A stretch of DNA of 13,487 nt from JAAYAY01 sp964429355 (GCA_964429355.1 CAYSCH010000268.1:1-13487); one strand, 5' to 3'; shown: positions 1 to 7,005, numbered from the stretch's first letter. A program made the numbers and translations. Notes: a model not told the origin generated them from the letters alone.

Positions 1-215
1 GCAAGGAGCGGGGAGCGGGGAGCAAGGAGCAAGGAGCAGGGAGCAGGGAGCGGGGAGCAGGGAGCAGGGAGATCGGAGATGGAAGATCGAAGATCGGAGA
101 TCGGGAGCGGGGAGATCGGAGATCGAAGATCGGGGGCGGGGGCGGGGAGATCGGAGATCTGAGATGGAAGATCGGAGGGACACTGACGGGGGTCGGGAGA
201 CGGGGGGCGGGGAGC
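1..215. repeat. Purine-rich short tandem repeat tract (GGGAGC / GGAGATC units)
   Basis: The + strand is almost entirely purine in runs of degenerate 6-10 nt units: first GGGAGC, AGGAGC and GGGGAGC variants (1-70), then GATCGGAGAT and GAAGATCGG variants (70-175), then GGGCGGGG-type units. It ends within a few bases of the stop codon of the nucleotidyltransferase gene (218-220, minus strand). The left edge of the window cuts it. A related tract lies at 1285-1475 and an inverted one at 1496-1540. It resembles the variable short tandem repeat satellites known from cyanobacteria and seen in other large bacterial genomes. No coding potential is believable here. Confidence 0.85.
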
Positions 216-217
216 GT

Positions 218-964
218 TCAGGAACGTCCTTGATGGCTGAGCTGCTCCAGTTCGGCTCGCAATGGGGCCCAATAATCCCGGTCCAGTTGACGTTGCTGTT
301 TCTCTTCGGCCTGGAGTTCGGTTTCCAGGGCGTCGCGGTTTCCCGCTCCAGCTACAGTCAAGAGCGGACGGACGAGACGCAATTTGGACAGTTCCTCAGG
401 ATATGCCTTGGCCAAATCGAGGAGGATTTCGGGGGTGCGAGATTCTTCAAGCCAGAAACCGATTTGTTCACTTGTCGGGGCCTGCCGGTTCTGGACGTAA
501 TTGGCTTCGACCAGTCGGCGGATCATGGGCCAGTCTTTGTCGCGCTGGGTCTTTTTTGCCGCGACCAGATCGGGCAGTGAAATCACCTCGAACGAATCTG
601 AACCATATTGCAGGGACATTCGTCGCTGCCAGAGTTCGTCAAACGTATCGACCCCGCGCATCACTGACATCACGTCGATTCTCATTCCGTCCGCTTCCGG
701 ATGATGCGAACGGAAGTGGACAACATGGCCTCGCAGCAGGTATTCAAGCTCAAAGGGTGGTATGGCAATACACTCGGCCTGGAGATCTGCAAGAGCCATT
801 GAGAGTCGATCGAGGTTGGCGGGGTCGGCGAAGACGGCTATGTCCGTGTCGCGACTAAACTCCGCTCCGCCGTAGAACACGCACGCCTGGCCGCCCATCA
901 GCAGGTGACGAACTCGTCGGGAGAAAAGCGTCGAAAGGACTTTGTGAATCGGGCTCGGGATCAA
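218..964 (-). CDS. Nucleotidyltransferase-fold protein, probable toxin of a two-gene module
   Basis: This 248-aa protein has the signature of the polymerase-beta/MNT nucleotidyltransferase superfamily. A GG pair (residues 24-25, MGGQA) is followed by SRDTDIAV with Asp39 and Asp41 as the metal-binding DxD. A third acidic residue is in RIDVMS (Asp97). A downstream LPDLVAAKKTQRDKDW stretch (about 130-145) carries the conserved Lys and Arg-Asp. The C-terminus is helical and charged. The start is a TTG at 962-964, preceded by GGGAGG with a 5-nt gap, which supports this start; it leaves about 20 residues before the GG motif, as is usual in the family. The gene overlaps the upstream small gene by about 110 nt in another frame, implying translational coupling. 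By family the likely role is transfer of a nucleotide to RNA or protein (AbiEii/MenA-like), but the substrate cannot be read from sequence. It could also be a stand-alone enzyme. Confidence 0.85.
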   Translation of the reverse strand: MIPSPIHKVLSTLFSRRVRHLLMGGQACVFYGGAEFSRDTDIAVFADPANLDRLSMALADLQAECIAIPPFELEYLLRGHVVHFRSHHPEADGMRIDVMSVMRGVDTFDELWQRRMSLQYGSDSFEVISLPDLVAAKKTQRDKDWPMIRRLVEANYVQNRQAPTSEQIGFWLEESRTPEILLDLAKAYPEELSKLRLVRPLLTVAGAGNRDALETELQAEEKQQRQLDRDYWAPLRAELEQLSHQGRS

Positions 965-1172
965 GTGAACCTCCCACGGCCAAATAGAACTGCCAAAGCT
1001 TCTGGCTCTCGTGCCAGCGCTCCAGCGGCGTCATGCGGTACCACTCTTCCCAAGCTTCATCATAGGGAGGCAGGGCCCCCAACGGGTACCGACCCAAGGT
1101 TGGTCGCGAACTACCGCTCGGCTGAGATGGGCTGCTCTCGTTGGTCGCGACTTTCTCTTTCAAAGGATTCAC
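855..1172 (-). CDS. Small acidic/aromatic protein with GGSLDPEPDSQSPF motif, putative partner (antitoxin) of the nucleotidyltransferase
   Basis: From the GTG at 1170-1172 this is about 105 aa. The core reads as real protein: an amphipathic stretch with PYDEAWEEWYRMTPLERW, then SQKLWQFYLAVGGSLDPEPD and SQSPFD. I recall such short proteins immediately upstream of nucleotidyltransferase genes in planctomycetes, but have not verified it. The last ~36 codons overlap the start of the nucleotidyltransferase in a different frame, so this C-terminal tail may be unconserved. The start is uncertain. GTG 1172 has AAGGA too close to it, a TTG at 1215-1217 has no ribosome site, and ATG 1032-1034 has GGGAAGAG about 9 nt upstream but would cut off the coherent PYDEAWEEWY segment. 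An antitoxin role is inferred from gene order only. Confidence 0.55.
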   Translation of the reverse strand: MNPLKEKVATNESSPSQPSGSSRPTLGRYPLGALPPYDEAWEEWYRMTPLERWHESQKLWQFYLAVGGSLDPEPDSQSPFDAFLPTSSSPADGRPGVRVLRRSGV

Positions 1173-1284
1173 AATCCTTGAGGTTGGTAGCACAGGGCGG
1201 CAGGGCCGGTGAGCCAATATGAGCGGGCGCTCGGACGAAATGGTTTGCTCCCGGCGATTCTTACCGATTCCGGCCGCGACGGCA

Positions 1285-1475
1285 AGGGCAGGGGACGGGA
1301 GGCGGGAGTCGGGAGTCAGGAGTCGGGAGTCAGGGGACAGGAGACAGGAGACAGGAGACGGGAGTCGGGAGGCGGGGGACGGGGGACAGGGAGATCGAAG
1401 ATCGGAGATGGGAGATCGGAGATGGGAGATCGGAGGGGGTCAGGAAGAAGTCAGGAGGCAGGAGACGGGAGTCAG
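1285..1475. repeat. Purine-rich tandem repeat tract (GGGAGTC / GGAGACA / GGAGATC units)
   Basis: The + strand consists of degenerate repeats: GGGAGTC and CAGGAGTC variants (about 1305-1335), GGAGACA units (1336-1365), and GATCGGAGATGG units (1390-1435) identical in style to those at 70-175. The tail is GTCAGGAGGCAGGAGACGGG. Any open frame through it is an artefact of the stop-poor purine strand. It lies upstream of the small GGSLDPEPD gene on the minus strand, so with the tract at 1-215 it brackets the two-gene module on both sides. Confidence 0.85.
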
Positions 1476-1495
1476 ATTGCGCCGGCCCTTGCCCT

Positions 1496-1540
1496 GTGCT
1501 CCGTGCTCCCTGCTCCTTGCTCCTTGCTCCCTGCTCCCTG
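1496..1540. repeat. Inverted copy of the GGGAGC satellite abutting the sulfatase stop
   Basis: The + strand reads as a run of TGCTCC and CTGCTCCT units (six or seven), the reverse complement of the GGGAGCA/AGGAGCA units at 1-70. The tract ends exactly where the sulfatase stop codon begins (TAG at 1541-1543 read on the minus strand). Tracts 1-70 and 1496-1540 are therefore in opposite orientation and flank the whole nucleotidyltransferase segment. Confidence 0.8.
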
Positions 1541-2941
1541 CTACTTGGCTTTGTTTTTCCTTTTCGCCTTCGACTTGGGTTTCTTGGCCGATTGGTCGAC
1601 CACGGGGGCTGGTTTGGTCGCCAGGATCTCGTCGAACTGCTTCTTGATCGCGAGCACGTCGGGATCGGCCGAATCGGTCACGTCGTTGTAGCCGGCGCCG
1701 TTGCGGCTCGTGCCGCAGTCGTAGAGCCGGCCGTATTGGGTGGGCGTGTTTCGTTCGAGCAGATAGCGCTTCGTGCGCAGCACGCGGCCATCGCCAAGAT
1801 AGCTGAAGATCCAGTCGCGCACGTCGGTTTTTTCGCCGCGGAGGATGGGGGCCATGCTTTTGCCGTCGATGGGGTGCCCGTCGGGCAGTGTCGCACCGGC
1901 CAGTTCGACCAGCGTGGGCATCACGTCGGACATATCGACCAGGGCGTCGCTCAATCCGACGGGCTTCACCCGTCCGGGACAGTTGACGATCATGGGCACG
2001 CGGGCGCCGAGTTCGGTGGGCTGGCCCTTCCCTTCGCCCCCGGTGCCGTTGTCGCCGGTAAAGAGGAGAATCGTATCGTCGCGGATCCCCATCTCATCCA
2101 GGGCGGCGACCAGTCGCCCCACCAAGGTGTCGAGGTACTCGACGTTTTCCTTGAACTTGTCTTTCGAGTTGCGGAACTTCTGCTCTTCGTTCGGATGGGA
2201 GGGCGGCATGGAGTAGTGGGGGCCGTGGGTGAGAACCATGGGAAAGTAGATGAAGAACGGGCCGTCCTTATGGCGACGGGCGAAATCGATGGCGAAGTCG
2301 GTGAAGATATCGGGGCCGAAATCGTCGATCGTTGTCGGCAGCTTCTCGCCGTTCTTGAGGATGGAAGGATGCCAGTAGCGCGACGTCTTGTTCGGTCCTT
2401 CGAAGCCCCCCGTGTGCACCATGCCCTCGGGCAGGTTGTGGGCGTAGGCCCACATGCAATATTCATCGAAACCGGTCTCGTAGATGAGCCTGGGGAGTTT
2501 GCCGGTAAGTTGCCACTTGCCCGACAGCGCGGTTGCGTAGCCCGCCTCCTTGAGAACCGTGCCGAACGTCAGGTGGCTGGTGATCTGTTCTTCGGGCGAA
2601 TTGGGAGCCGGCCCGCCGGGGCTCCCGGGAAAGTGGTAGACGCCGTTGGTGCATCCGTACTGGCCGGTCATGATTTCGAAGCGCGTGGGGTGGCAGATGC
2701 AGGCTGTGTAAGCCGTGTTGAACTGCACGCCGGTTGCTGCCAGCCGATCGAGATTGGGGGTGTTGTGCTTCTCGTTGCCGTAGCAGGAGAGCTCCTTGGC
2801 TCCAAGATCGTCGGCCAGGATGACGATCAGATTGGGGCGTTTTTCCGCGGCCGCGGCAGTGGAGGCCGGGACGAGCACGGCAGTGGTCCAGCTCAGCGCA
2901 AGAGTGCCGAGCACGAGCCTGGTGGTGAAGCGTGCGAACAT
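1541..2941 (-). CDS. Secreted sulfatase (arylsulfatase A-like, formylglycine type)
   Basis: This 466-aa protein is a type I sulfatase, which hydrolyses sulfate esters such as those on algal polysaccharides using a formylglycine made from an active-site cysteine. A signal peptide with a hydrophobic core and an ASTAAAA cleavage region spans about residues 1-32. The mature protein begins KRPNLIVILADDLG, with metal-binding Asp44-Asp45. The modification site is CHPTRFEIMTG, with Cys83 as the formylglycine precursor and Arg87. Other family markers are GKWQL (141-145, usually GKWHL, so His is replaced by Gln), THGPH (238-242) and GDNG (296-299). The protein ends in a Lys-rich tail. ATG at 2939-2941 is preceded by GGGGAGAG about 9 nt upstream. 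Length and order fit the single-domain family. It needs a formylglycine-generating enzyme not present in this window. The substrate is unknown. No operon partner is seen. Confidence 0.95.
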   Translation of the reverse strand: MFARFTTRLVLGTLALSWTTAVLVPASTAAAAEKRPNLIVILADDLGAKELSCYGNEKHNTPNLDRLAATGVQFNTAYTACICHPTRFEIMTGQYGCTNGVYHFPGSPGGPAPNSPEEQITSHLTFGTVLKEAGYATALSGKWQLTGKLPRLIYETGFDEYCMWAYAHNLPEGMVHTGGFEGPNKTSRYWHPSILKNGEKLPTTIDDFGPDIFTDFAIDFARRHKDGPFFIYFPMVLTHGPHYSMPPSHPNEEQKFRNSKDKFKENVEYLDTLVGRLVAALDEMGIRDDTILLFTGDNGTGGEGKGQPTELGARVPMIVNCPGRVKPVGLSDALVDMSDVMPTLVELAGATLPDGHPIDGKSMAPILRGEKTDVRDWIFSYLGDGRVLRTKRYLLERNTPTQYGRLYDCGTSRNGAGYNDVTDSADPDVLAIKKQFDEILATKPAPVVDQSAKKPKSKAKRKNKAK

Positions 2942-2969
2942 GTCTTGTCACTCTCCCCGAATGGTTTCA

Positions 2970-3000
2970 GAGCCGCTGACAAAAGTACCGAGGATGCGAA
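2970..3000 (+). repeat. Partial copy (A) of the GAGCCGCTAACAAAAC element
   Basis: The bases GAGCCGCTGACAAAAG at 2970-2985, followed by TACCGAGGATGCG, match the first part of the fuller copies at 5621-5693 and 7501-7573. Only the left half is recognisable. It lies about 30 bp upstream of the sulfatase start, on the far side from the coding region. Confidence 0.5.
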
Positions 3001-3221
3001 TAGCCTTGCGGGATTTCCGGCAAAAGGTGGCTTTCGCCCTTTTTTCTTCCTGCTTTGAGAACTCACACGACGAGATGGGCGAAAATCGACGCTCCTTCGC
3101 TACGCTCAGGGACGTGCCACACCTGCTGCGAGGGCTGGTGGGATGGCCGTCGAGAGAGTCAATTGGCGAGCTTATCCGAACGGTTCAGGCGGGGCAACGT
3201 ACTGGCCGCGATCGATACCCC

Positions 3222-3250
3222 TTGAACTTCGGTGGATGGGGTTCGACAAT
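3222..3250 (+). promoter_or_regulatory. Possible sigma70-type promoter for the cysteine desulfurase
   Basis: TTGAAC at 3222-3227 and GACAAT at 3245-3250 are separated by 17 nt. Each matches the consensus at four of six positions. The predicted transcript would begin at about 3257, at the left arm of the long hairpin element, so the hairpin would form the start of the leader. Weak on sequence alone. Confidence 0.3.
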
Positions 3251-3251
3251 T

Positions 3252-3357
3252 CCTCAGGGACAACTCAAAAAAACTTCGCAGTATTTCTGGGCGGACGTCA
3301 CGCGGAGCGTGACGGCTACTATGGATTTGCCGAAGTTTTTTTGAGTCGTCCCTTAGG
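3252..3357. repeat. Long inverted repeat (MITE-like) with a nested REP-like palindrome
   Basis: Arms at 3252-3278 and 3331-3357 are reverse complements over 27 nt with only two mismatches; the core GACAACTC plus seven A plus CTTCG pairs with CGAAG plus seven T plus GAGTCGTC. Inside, CGTCACGC (3296-3303) and GCGTGACG (3307-3314) form an 8-bp stem with a GGA loop. On the minus strand the tetranucleotide GTAG (3319-3316) precedes this hairpin by one base, the arrangement typical of REP sequences mobilised by RAYT transposases. The element lies 25 bp before the cysteine desulfurase start. Confidence 0.8.
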
Positions 3358-3382
3358 TGCAGCTCCACCCGAGAACGTGACG

Positions 3383-4537
3383 ATGGACCCAATCTACCTG
3401 GACCACAACGCGACCACTCCCACCCGGCCGGAGGTGGTGGACGCCATGGTGGCCTGTTACCGCGAAGGTTATGCGAACCCCGCCAGCCAGCACCTGCCCG
3501 GCCAGAAAGCCCGGGGGCGGCTCGAGGACGCCCGGGACCGGATCGGCGAGATTCTTGGCCTGCAGCTCTCGGGGGCAGCGCCGGATCGGGTCGTATTCAC
3601 CAGCGGAGGTACCGAGTCGAACTGTCTGGCCCTCCTTGGAATAGGGGCGCCCGTCGATCGCGAGACGGGACAGGTGATCATTTCTGCCGTGGAACACTCC
3701 AGCATCATCGAGCCGGCCGAACATCTGCTGGAACGGGGGTGGCGTCTCGATCAACTGGGTGTGGACGAGCACGGCGTGGTGCGCGTGGAACGGCTCGAAG
3801 GGATGCTCTCCGAAGAGACCCGGCTGGTGAGCGTGACGCTCGGCAACCACGATACAGGGGTCGTCGAGCCGGTGAAGGAACTGGCGGAGATCTGCCGCAA
3901 GCGCGGGGTGCCTTTCCATACCGATGCGATCCAGGCGGCCGGAAAGATCCCGATTCATTTCGGCGAGCTGGGTGTGGACGCGATGAGCCTGGCGGCCCAC
4001 AAGTTCCAGGGGCCTTTGGGAATCGGGGCGTTGCTCCTTCGTGGCGGTGTGGCGATCCGGCCGATCCACTATGGCGGCCATCAGCAATGGGGCTTGCGGC
4101 CTGGAACCGAGCCATTGCCCCTGGTCGTGGGCATGCTCAGGGCGATGGAGCTGGCCCTGGCGGAGCAGGAGGAGCACTCGCGGCGGCTGGCCGAGTTACG
4201 GGGGAAGTTCGAGACAGGCCTCAAGGCCGGCTATCCCGACCTGAGGATCAACGGTGCCCAGGCGGTTCGGTTGCCCAACGTGAGCAACGTGGCCTTCCCG
4301 GGGTTGGACGCCCAAATGCTGCTCGTGGCGCTGGACCAGGTGGGAGTGGCCTGCTCCGTGGGCTCCGCATGCGCCAGCGGTTCGACCGAATTATCGCCCA
4401 CGTTGCTGGCGATGGGTCTGGCCAAAGAGATCGCTGGCAGTTCCCTGCGGTTCAGCCTGGGGGCAACCAGCACGGAAGGGGAAGTCAGGGAGGCTGTCGA
4501 GCGAATCCTGTACGTTGTGGGCGAGTTGCGGCCATGA
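3383..4537 (+). CDS. nifS: Cysteine desulfurase (NifS/IscS-type, class V aminotransferase)
   Basis: This 384-aa protein is a PLP enzyme that takes sulfur from cysteine, giving alanine and a protein-bound persulfide for Fe-S cluster or tRNA thiolation. The N-terminus MDPIYLDHNATTPTRPEV is the classic family start. Visible motifs are GGTESN (75-80), VEHSS with His105 stacking on PLP, FHTDAIQ with Asp181, AHKFQGPLG with the PLP-binding Lys207, and the group I active-site loop GSACASGSTELSP with Cys330. SLRFSLG (Arg356) binds the substrate carboxylate. The reading frame is open further upstream through the hairpin element, but homology begins at ATG 3383, so I start there. No clear ribosome site precedes it. 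No iscU, nifU or iscR lies beside it, so housekeeping or nitrogen-related use cannot be separated; the symbol stands for the family. Confidence 0.93.
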   Translation: MDPIYLDHNATTPTRPEVVDAMVACYREGYANPASQHLPGQKARGRLEDARDRIGEILGLQLSGAAPDRVVFTSGGTESNCLALLGIGAPVDRETGQVIISAVEHSSIIEPAEHLLERGWRLDQLGVDEHGVVRVERLEGMLSEETRLVSVTLGNHDTGVVEPVKELAEICRKRGVPFHTDAIQAAGKIPIHFGELGVDAMSLAAHKFQGPLGIGALLLRGGVAIRPIHYGGHQQWGLRPGTEPLPLVVGMLRAMELALAEQEEHSRRLAELRGKFETGLKAGYPDLRINGAQAVRLPNVSNVAFPGLDAQMLLVALDQVGVACSVGSACASGSTELSPTLLAMGLAKEIAGSSLRFSLGATSTEGEVREAVERILYVVGELRP

Positions 4538-4567
4538 TGCAACCGGCCGAGGGGTTCCGCGAGGCCG

Positions 4568-4638
4568 AACAGGCAGTTCGACTGGGGGGTGCCTGTTGTG
4601 ATTGTCACGATCGAAATTGGGTTTTTTTTGTATTTTTT
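4568..4638 (+). terminator. Inverted repeat followed by T tracts downstream of the cysteine desulfurase
   Basis: AACAGGCA (4568-4575) and TGCCTGTT (4590-4597) form a perfect 8-bp stem with a 14-nt loop. Two T runs (eight at 4622-4629, six at 4633-4638) follow, but the first starts 24 nt after the stem, too far for a textbook intrinsic terminator. It may still end the transcript or be two unrelated signals. Confidence 0.3.
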
Positions 4639-4690
4639 CGTCCGGGGCTGGGGCGGCGAGGATGAATGCAAGTGTTTTTGGCACAACGAT

Positions 4691-4719
4691 TTGACAAAAA
4701 CAGGAGCGCCCGGCATGAT
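4691..4719 (+). promoter_or_regulatory. Sigma70-like promoter of the ECF sigma gene
   Basis: A perfect -35 box TTGACA (4691-4696) is followed by a 17-nt spacer and CATGAT (4714-4719), which matches four of six bases of the -10 consensus. Transcription would start near 4726, giving a leader of about 88 nt before the GTG at 4814. Confidence 0.5.
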
Positions 4720-4813
4720 GAATCGTTGAAGGACTCCAGCGTTTCTGAGGCGCGATTGCGCGTCGACGGACTGGAACTTTCCTATTCTACCCCGCGTCCA
4801 ACTCCTCGAAGCC

Positions 4814-5374
4814 GTGAACGACGACGCACGATTGATTGACGAGACCCTGGCCGGCGAATCGGCCGCGTTTGGGCAGTTGGTTCAGAAATATCAGGACCGG
4901 CTGTTCAATACGCTGGTACACGTCCTGGGGTCGCCTGACGACGCCCTCGATATCGTGCAGGACGCCTTCGTGCAGGCCTTCGTCAAGCTGGAGTCGTTTC
5001 ACGGTCGAAGCGCCTTTTACACCTGGCTTTACCGGATTGCCTTCAACGTGGCAGCCACACAACGTCGGCGACGTCGGCCGGTCCTGTCGGTCGACCAGGC
5101 ACGTGAGGAAGGCGGCGAAGAGCCGATCGATACGGATCACGGTCCCTTGGAGAACCTTCAGCGGGAAGAGCGCTGCGAGCAAGTCCGCGAGGCTCTGAAG
5201 ATTCTCAGCGACGAGCATCGCGAAGTTCTCGTATTGCGTGAAGTCGACGGTTGCTGCTATGAAACGATCGCCGAGATTCTGGACCTTCCCGTCGGGACTG
5301 TTCGGAGCCGGCTCCATCGAGCTCGATTGCAGCTCCGGGATGAGCTCAAAGAGGTGTTGATGGGCGAGAAATGA
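4814..5374 (+). CDS. ECF-family RNA polymerase sigma factor
   Basis: This 186-aa protein has the two-domain layout of an extracytoplasmic function sigma factor. Region 2 spans about 17-85: FGQLVQKYQDRLFNTLVHVL, then DALDIVQDAFVQAF (the DIVQ..F core contact), then FYTWLYRIAFNVA. Region 4 spans about 118-178: LKILSDEHREVLVLREVDG, then the helix-turn-helix CYETIAEILDLPVGTVRSRLHRAR that reads the -35 box. An acidic linker (95-115) separates them. Start is GTG 4814; no strong ribosome site is visible, and no better in-frame start lies nearby. The next gene on the strand, 487 nt away, encodes an anti-sigma-like membrane protein, its probable partner. The signal and regulon are unknown. Confidence 0.95.
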   Translation: MNDDARLIDETLAGESAAFGQLVQKYQDRLFNTLVHVLGSPDDALDIVQDAFVQAFVKLESFHGRSAFYTWLYRIAFNVAATQRRRRRPVLSVDQAREEGGEEPIDTDHGPLENLQREERCEQVREALKILSDEHREVLVLREVDGCCYETIAEILDLPVGTVRSRLHRARLQLRDELKEVLMGEK

Positions 5375-5418
5375 TCGTGGAGTGAGGTTAGATCAAGGAA
5401 CTTCGACTTGACCTTTCA

Positions 5419-5434
5419 CCCGCCGCGTGGCGGG
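5419..5434 (+). other. GC-rich hairpin after the ECF sigma gene
   Basis: CCCGCC (5419-5424), loop GCGT and GGCGGG (5429-5434) make a perfect 6-bp stem with a tetraloop 45 nt after the sigma factor stop. No T run follows, so it is not a clear intrinsic terminator. The rest of the 487-bp gap to the anti-sigma gene shows no convincing gene, only this hairpin and the element at 5621-5693. Confidence 0.4.
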
Positions 5435-5620
5435 ATATGCGTCTCTGGGTTTTGGCATCGGTCGATGGACAACTCACCGATCCAGCGGTTTGAAATCGGG
5501 AAGTTGTTTTTCGGTCGATCCTTCGGGTGACATTAGGGAGCGGTGCCAGACGGCTGCGAGTCGCCTGTCCCGTTCCACCTGGGAGCATGAGTCAGGCAAG
5601 CATCGGCGAGAGGATTTTTA

Positions 5621-5693
5621 GAGCCGCTAACAAAACCACCGATGATGTGCACCGATGCCCGTGGAAGACTCACTCGTTTTGTTAGGGTCTCTC
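5621..5693 (+). repeat. Copy B of the GAGCCGCTAACAAAAC element, with terminal inverted repeat
   Basis: The element begins GAGCCGCTAACAAAAC and ends GTTTTGTTAGGGTCTCTC. CTAACAAAAC (5627-5636) and GTTTTGTTAG (5676-5685) are perfect 10-bp inverted arms, and the outer bases (GAG with CTC) also pair. The inner part, with GATGTGCACCGATGCCCGTGG, resembles the 7501-7573 copy at roughly 70 percent by eye. It sits between the sigma factor and the anti-sigma gene, about 170 bp before the latter. Confidence 0.7.
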
Positions 5694-5861
5694 ATTGGTT
5701 TTCCTTGTTGGTATGTTTTTGGATCCGATTGCTCATCGGTTCTGCTCCCAGGCTTTTTCTGATGCCGACTCATGGGCCGAGTCGACTCGGAGAATCGCCG
5801 CAGCAAGAGACGCGGATACAACCATCGCATCCGTCAGTCCTGGCGCAACGAGACTCATTTC

Positions 5862-6995
5862 ATGTTGGACCTGCCTGAGAACGAGCTGTTCAGTGCCTAT
5901 GTCGATGGCGAATTGACCGCCGCCGAGCAGGTGGAAGTCGAGCAGATTCTGAACGACAATCCCGAAGCGAGGCAATTGGTCGATGAGCTTCGGTCTCTGA
6001 GCCTCAGCCTTCAGTCTCTGCCACCCTACAAGCTCGACAAGGACCTTGCCGAGCGGGTTCTCGTTCAGGCCGAGAGGGAAATGCTCGCTCAGCCGGTATC
6101 GCCGTTGCCCGGATTTCACCAGGTGGATGTGGCGGAGGCCAAGCCGAGTTCCTGGTTCCGCCGGTTTCTTCGCCCCCGTAGCATCGCCTGGTCTGCGGCG
6201 GTGATCTTCGTGGCGATCGTGCTGGTATTCAACGAATCGGACACAAACAACGGCGGAACGAACCGCGTTGCCCAGGCTCCAAGGGGAATCACGATCGAGC
6301 CCTTGGACATCGAGCCGACGGTGGAGGGCGTTGAGGACACGTCGATCGCCACAGTCGTTCCTGCCGCCAAGCCCGATGAGCCGGCTCAGGGTGCTTCTGA
6401 CGGGGTTGCTGCCGTGCCGGATCCCACCATGGTCGCCAAGACGGCGCCGGACGATCACGGGCCGAACCAGGAAGCGGTTGCCGGGACGAAGAATGAGACC
6501 GCCCAGCTCCTGATTCTGCAGTGTGAATTGGCGGAGGGCCGATCGGGTCACCAATCGCTGGCCGAACTGCTCAAGGAGGCCGGCGTGGTCGTGGATAAGC
6601 CGCTTGGGGAGGGTGAGCTGGTCGAGTTGACGTTGACCACCGAGCAGGTTCTCCAGGTGGTGTCGCAGCTTCGAGATCGCTCGGGGGGCTTTATCGGTTT
6701 CTCTTTCCTCCCGACCTCCACGACCGCTCCGCCGCGCATTCCGAGTGGAATTGGCCCGACCGGCTCGCATGCGGACGGGGCGCCAGGAGAGGACCATGGG
6801 ACGACCGAGGCGCCGAAAGCCACCGTGCCCGTTCCAGGCACGAACACGATCCAGCCAGAGGTCGCCCCAGCCGACCCGGCCAAGGCCAAGGTGCCGGCCA
6901 AGGTGGTGCCGCTGAAGGAAGATTCTACGTACCGCGTTCGCTTCCTTCTCAGAACGCCGGAGAAGGCCAACACCCGCGCTGCGGCCGATCATTAG
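5862..6995 (+). CDS. Single-pass membrane anti-sigma factor-like protein
   Basis: From ATG 5862 this is 377 aa. Residues 1-45 (LPENELFSAYVDGELTAAEQVEVEQILNDNPEARQLVDEL) match the N-terminal sigma-binding helices of anti-sigma factors. The HxxxCxxC zinc motif common in such domains is absent, and the whole protein has one cysteine. A basic patch (FRRFLRPR) precedes one transmembrane segment at about 107-124 (SIAWSAAVIFVAIVLVF). The extracytoplasmic part has an acidic/Pro/Ala linker, a compact domain at about 211-284 (TAQLLILQCEL... LTLTTEQVLQVVSQLRDRSGGF), and a Pro-rich tail ending YRVRFLLRTPEK. An earlier in-frame ATG at 5772 would add 30 basic residues without family similarity. It probably holds the ECF sigma factor at 4814-5374 inactive and senses an envelope signal, which is an inference from order and domain. 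Confidence 0.8.
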   Translation: MLDLPENELFSAYVDGELTAAEQVEVEQILNDNPEARQLVDELRSLSLSLQSLPPYKLDKDLAERVLVQAEREMLAQPVSPLPGFHQVDVAEAKPSSWFRRFLRPRSIAWSAAVIFVAIVLVFNESDTNNGGTNRVAQAPRGITIEPLDIEPTVEGVEDTSIATVVPAAKPDEPAQGASDGVAAVPDPTMVAKTAPDDHGPNQEAVAGTKNETAQLLILQCELAEGRSGHQSLAELLKEAGVVVDKPLGEGELVELTLTTEQVLQVVSQLRDRSGGFIGFSFLPTSTTAPPRIPSGIGPTGSHADGAPGEDHGTTEAPKATVPVPGTNTIQPEVAPADPAKAKVPAKVVPLKEDSTYRVRFLLRTPEKANTRAAADH

Positions 6996-7005
6996 ATGGC
7001 CTTGC

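Noticed and set aside
1209..1691. Open frames encoding Gly/Arg/Glu repeats through the satellite tract
   Set aside because: The frames exist because the purine-rich strand lacks stop codons; the translation is only a readout of the tandem repeat.
1496..3058. Long open frame on the + strand (520 codons) over the sulfatase
   Set aside because: It is antisense to a sulfatase with all catalytic motifs, and its translation is repetitive Gly/Val/His-rich, typical of a GC-rich antisense frame.
3143..3382. N-terminal extension of the cysteine desulfurase by 80 codons
   Set aside because: The extension is translated through the inverted-repeat element and is not part of the family, which starts at MDPIYLDHNATTP.
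5388..5621. Short open frames on both strands between the sigma and anti-sigma genes
   Set aside because: Their translations are Arg/Ser-rich, low in hydrophobic pattern and without ribosome sites, so they look like chance frames.
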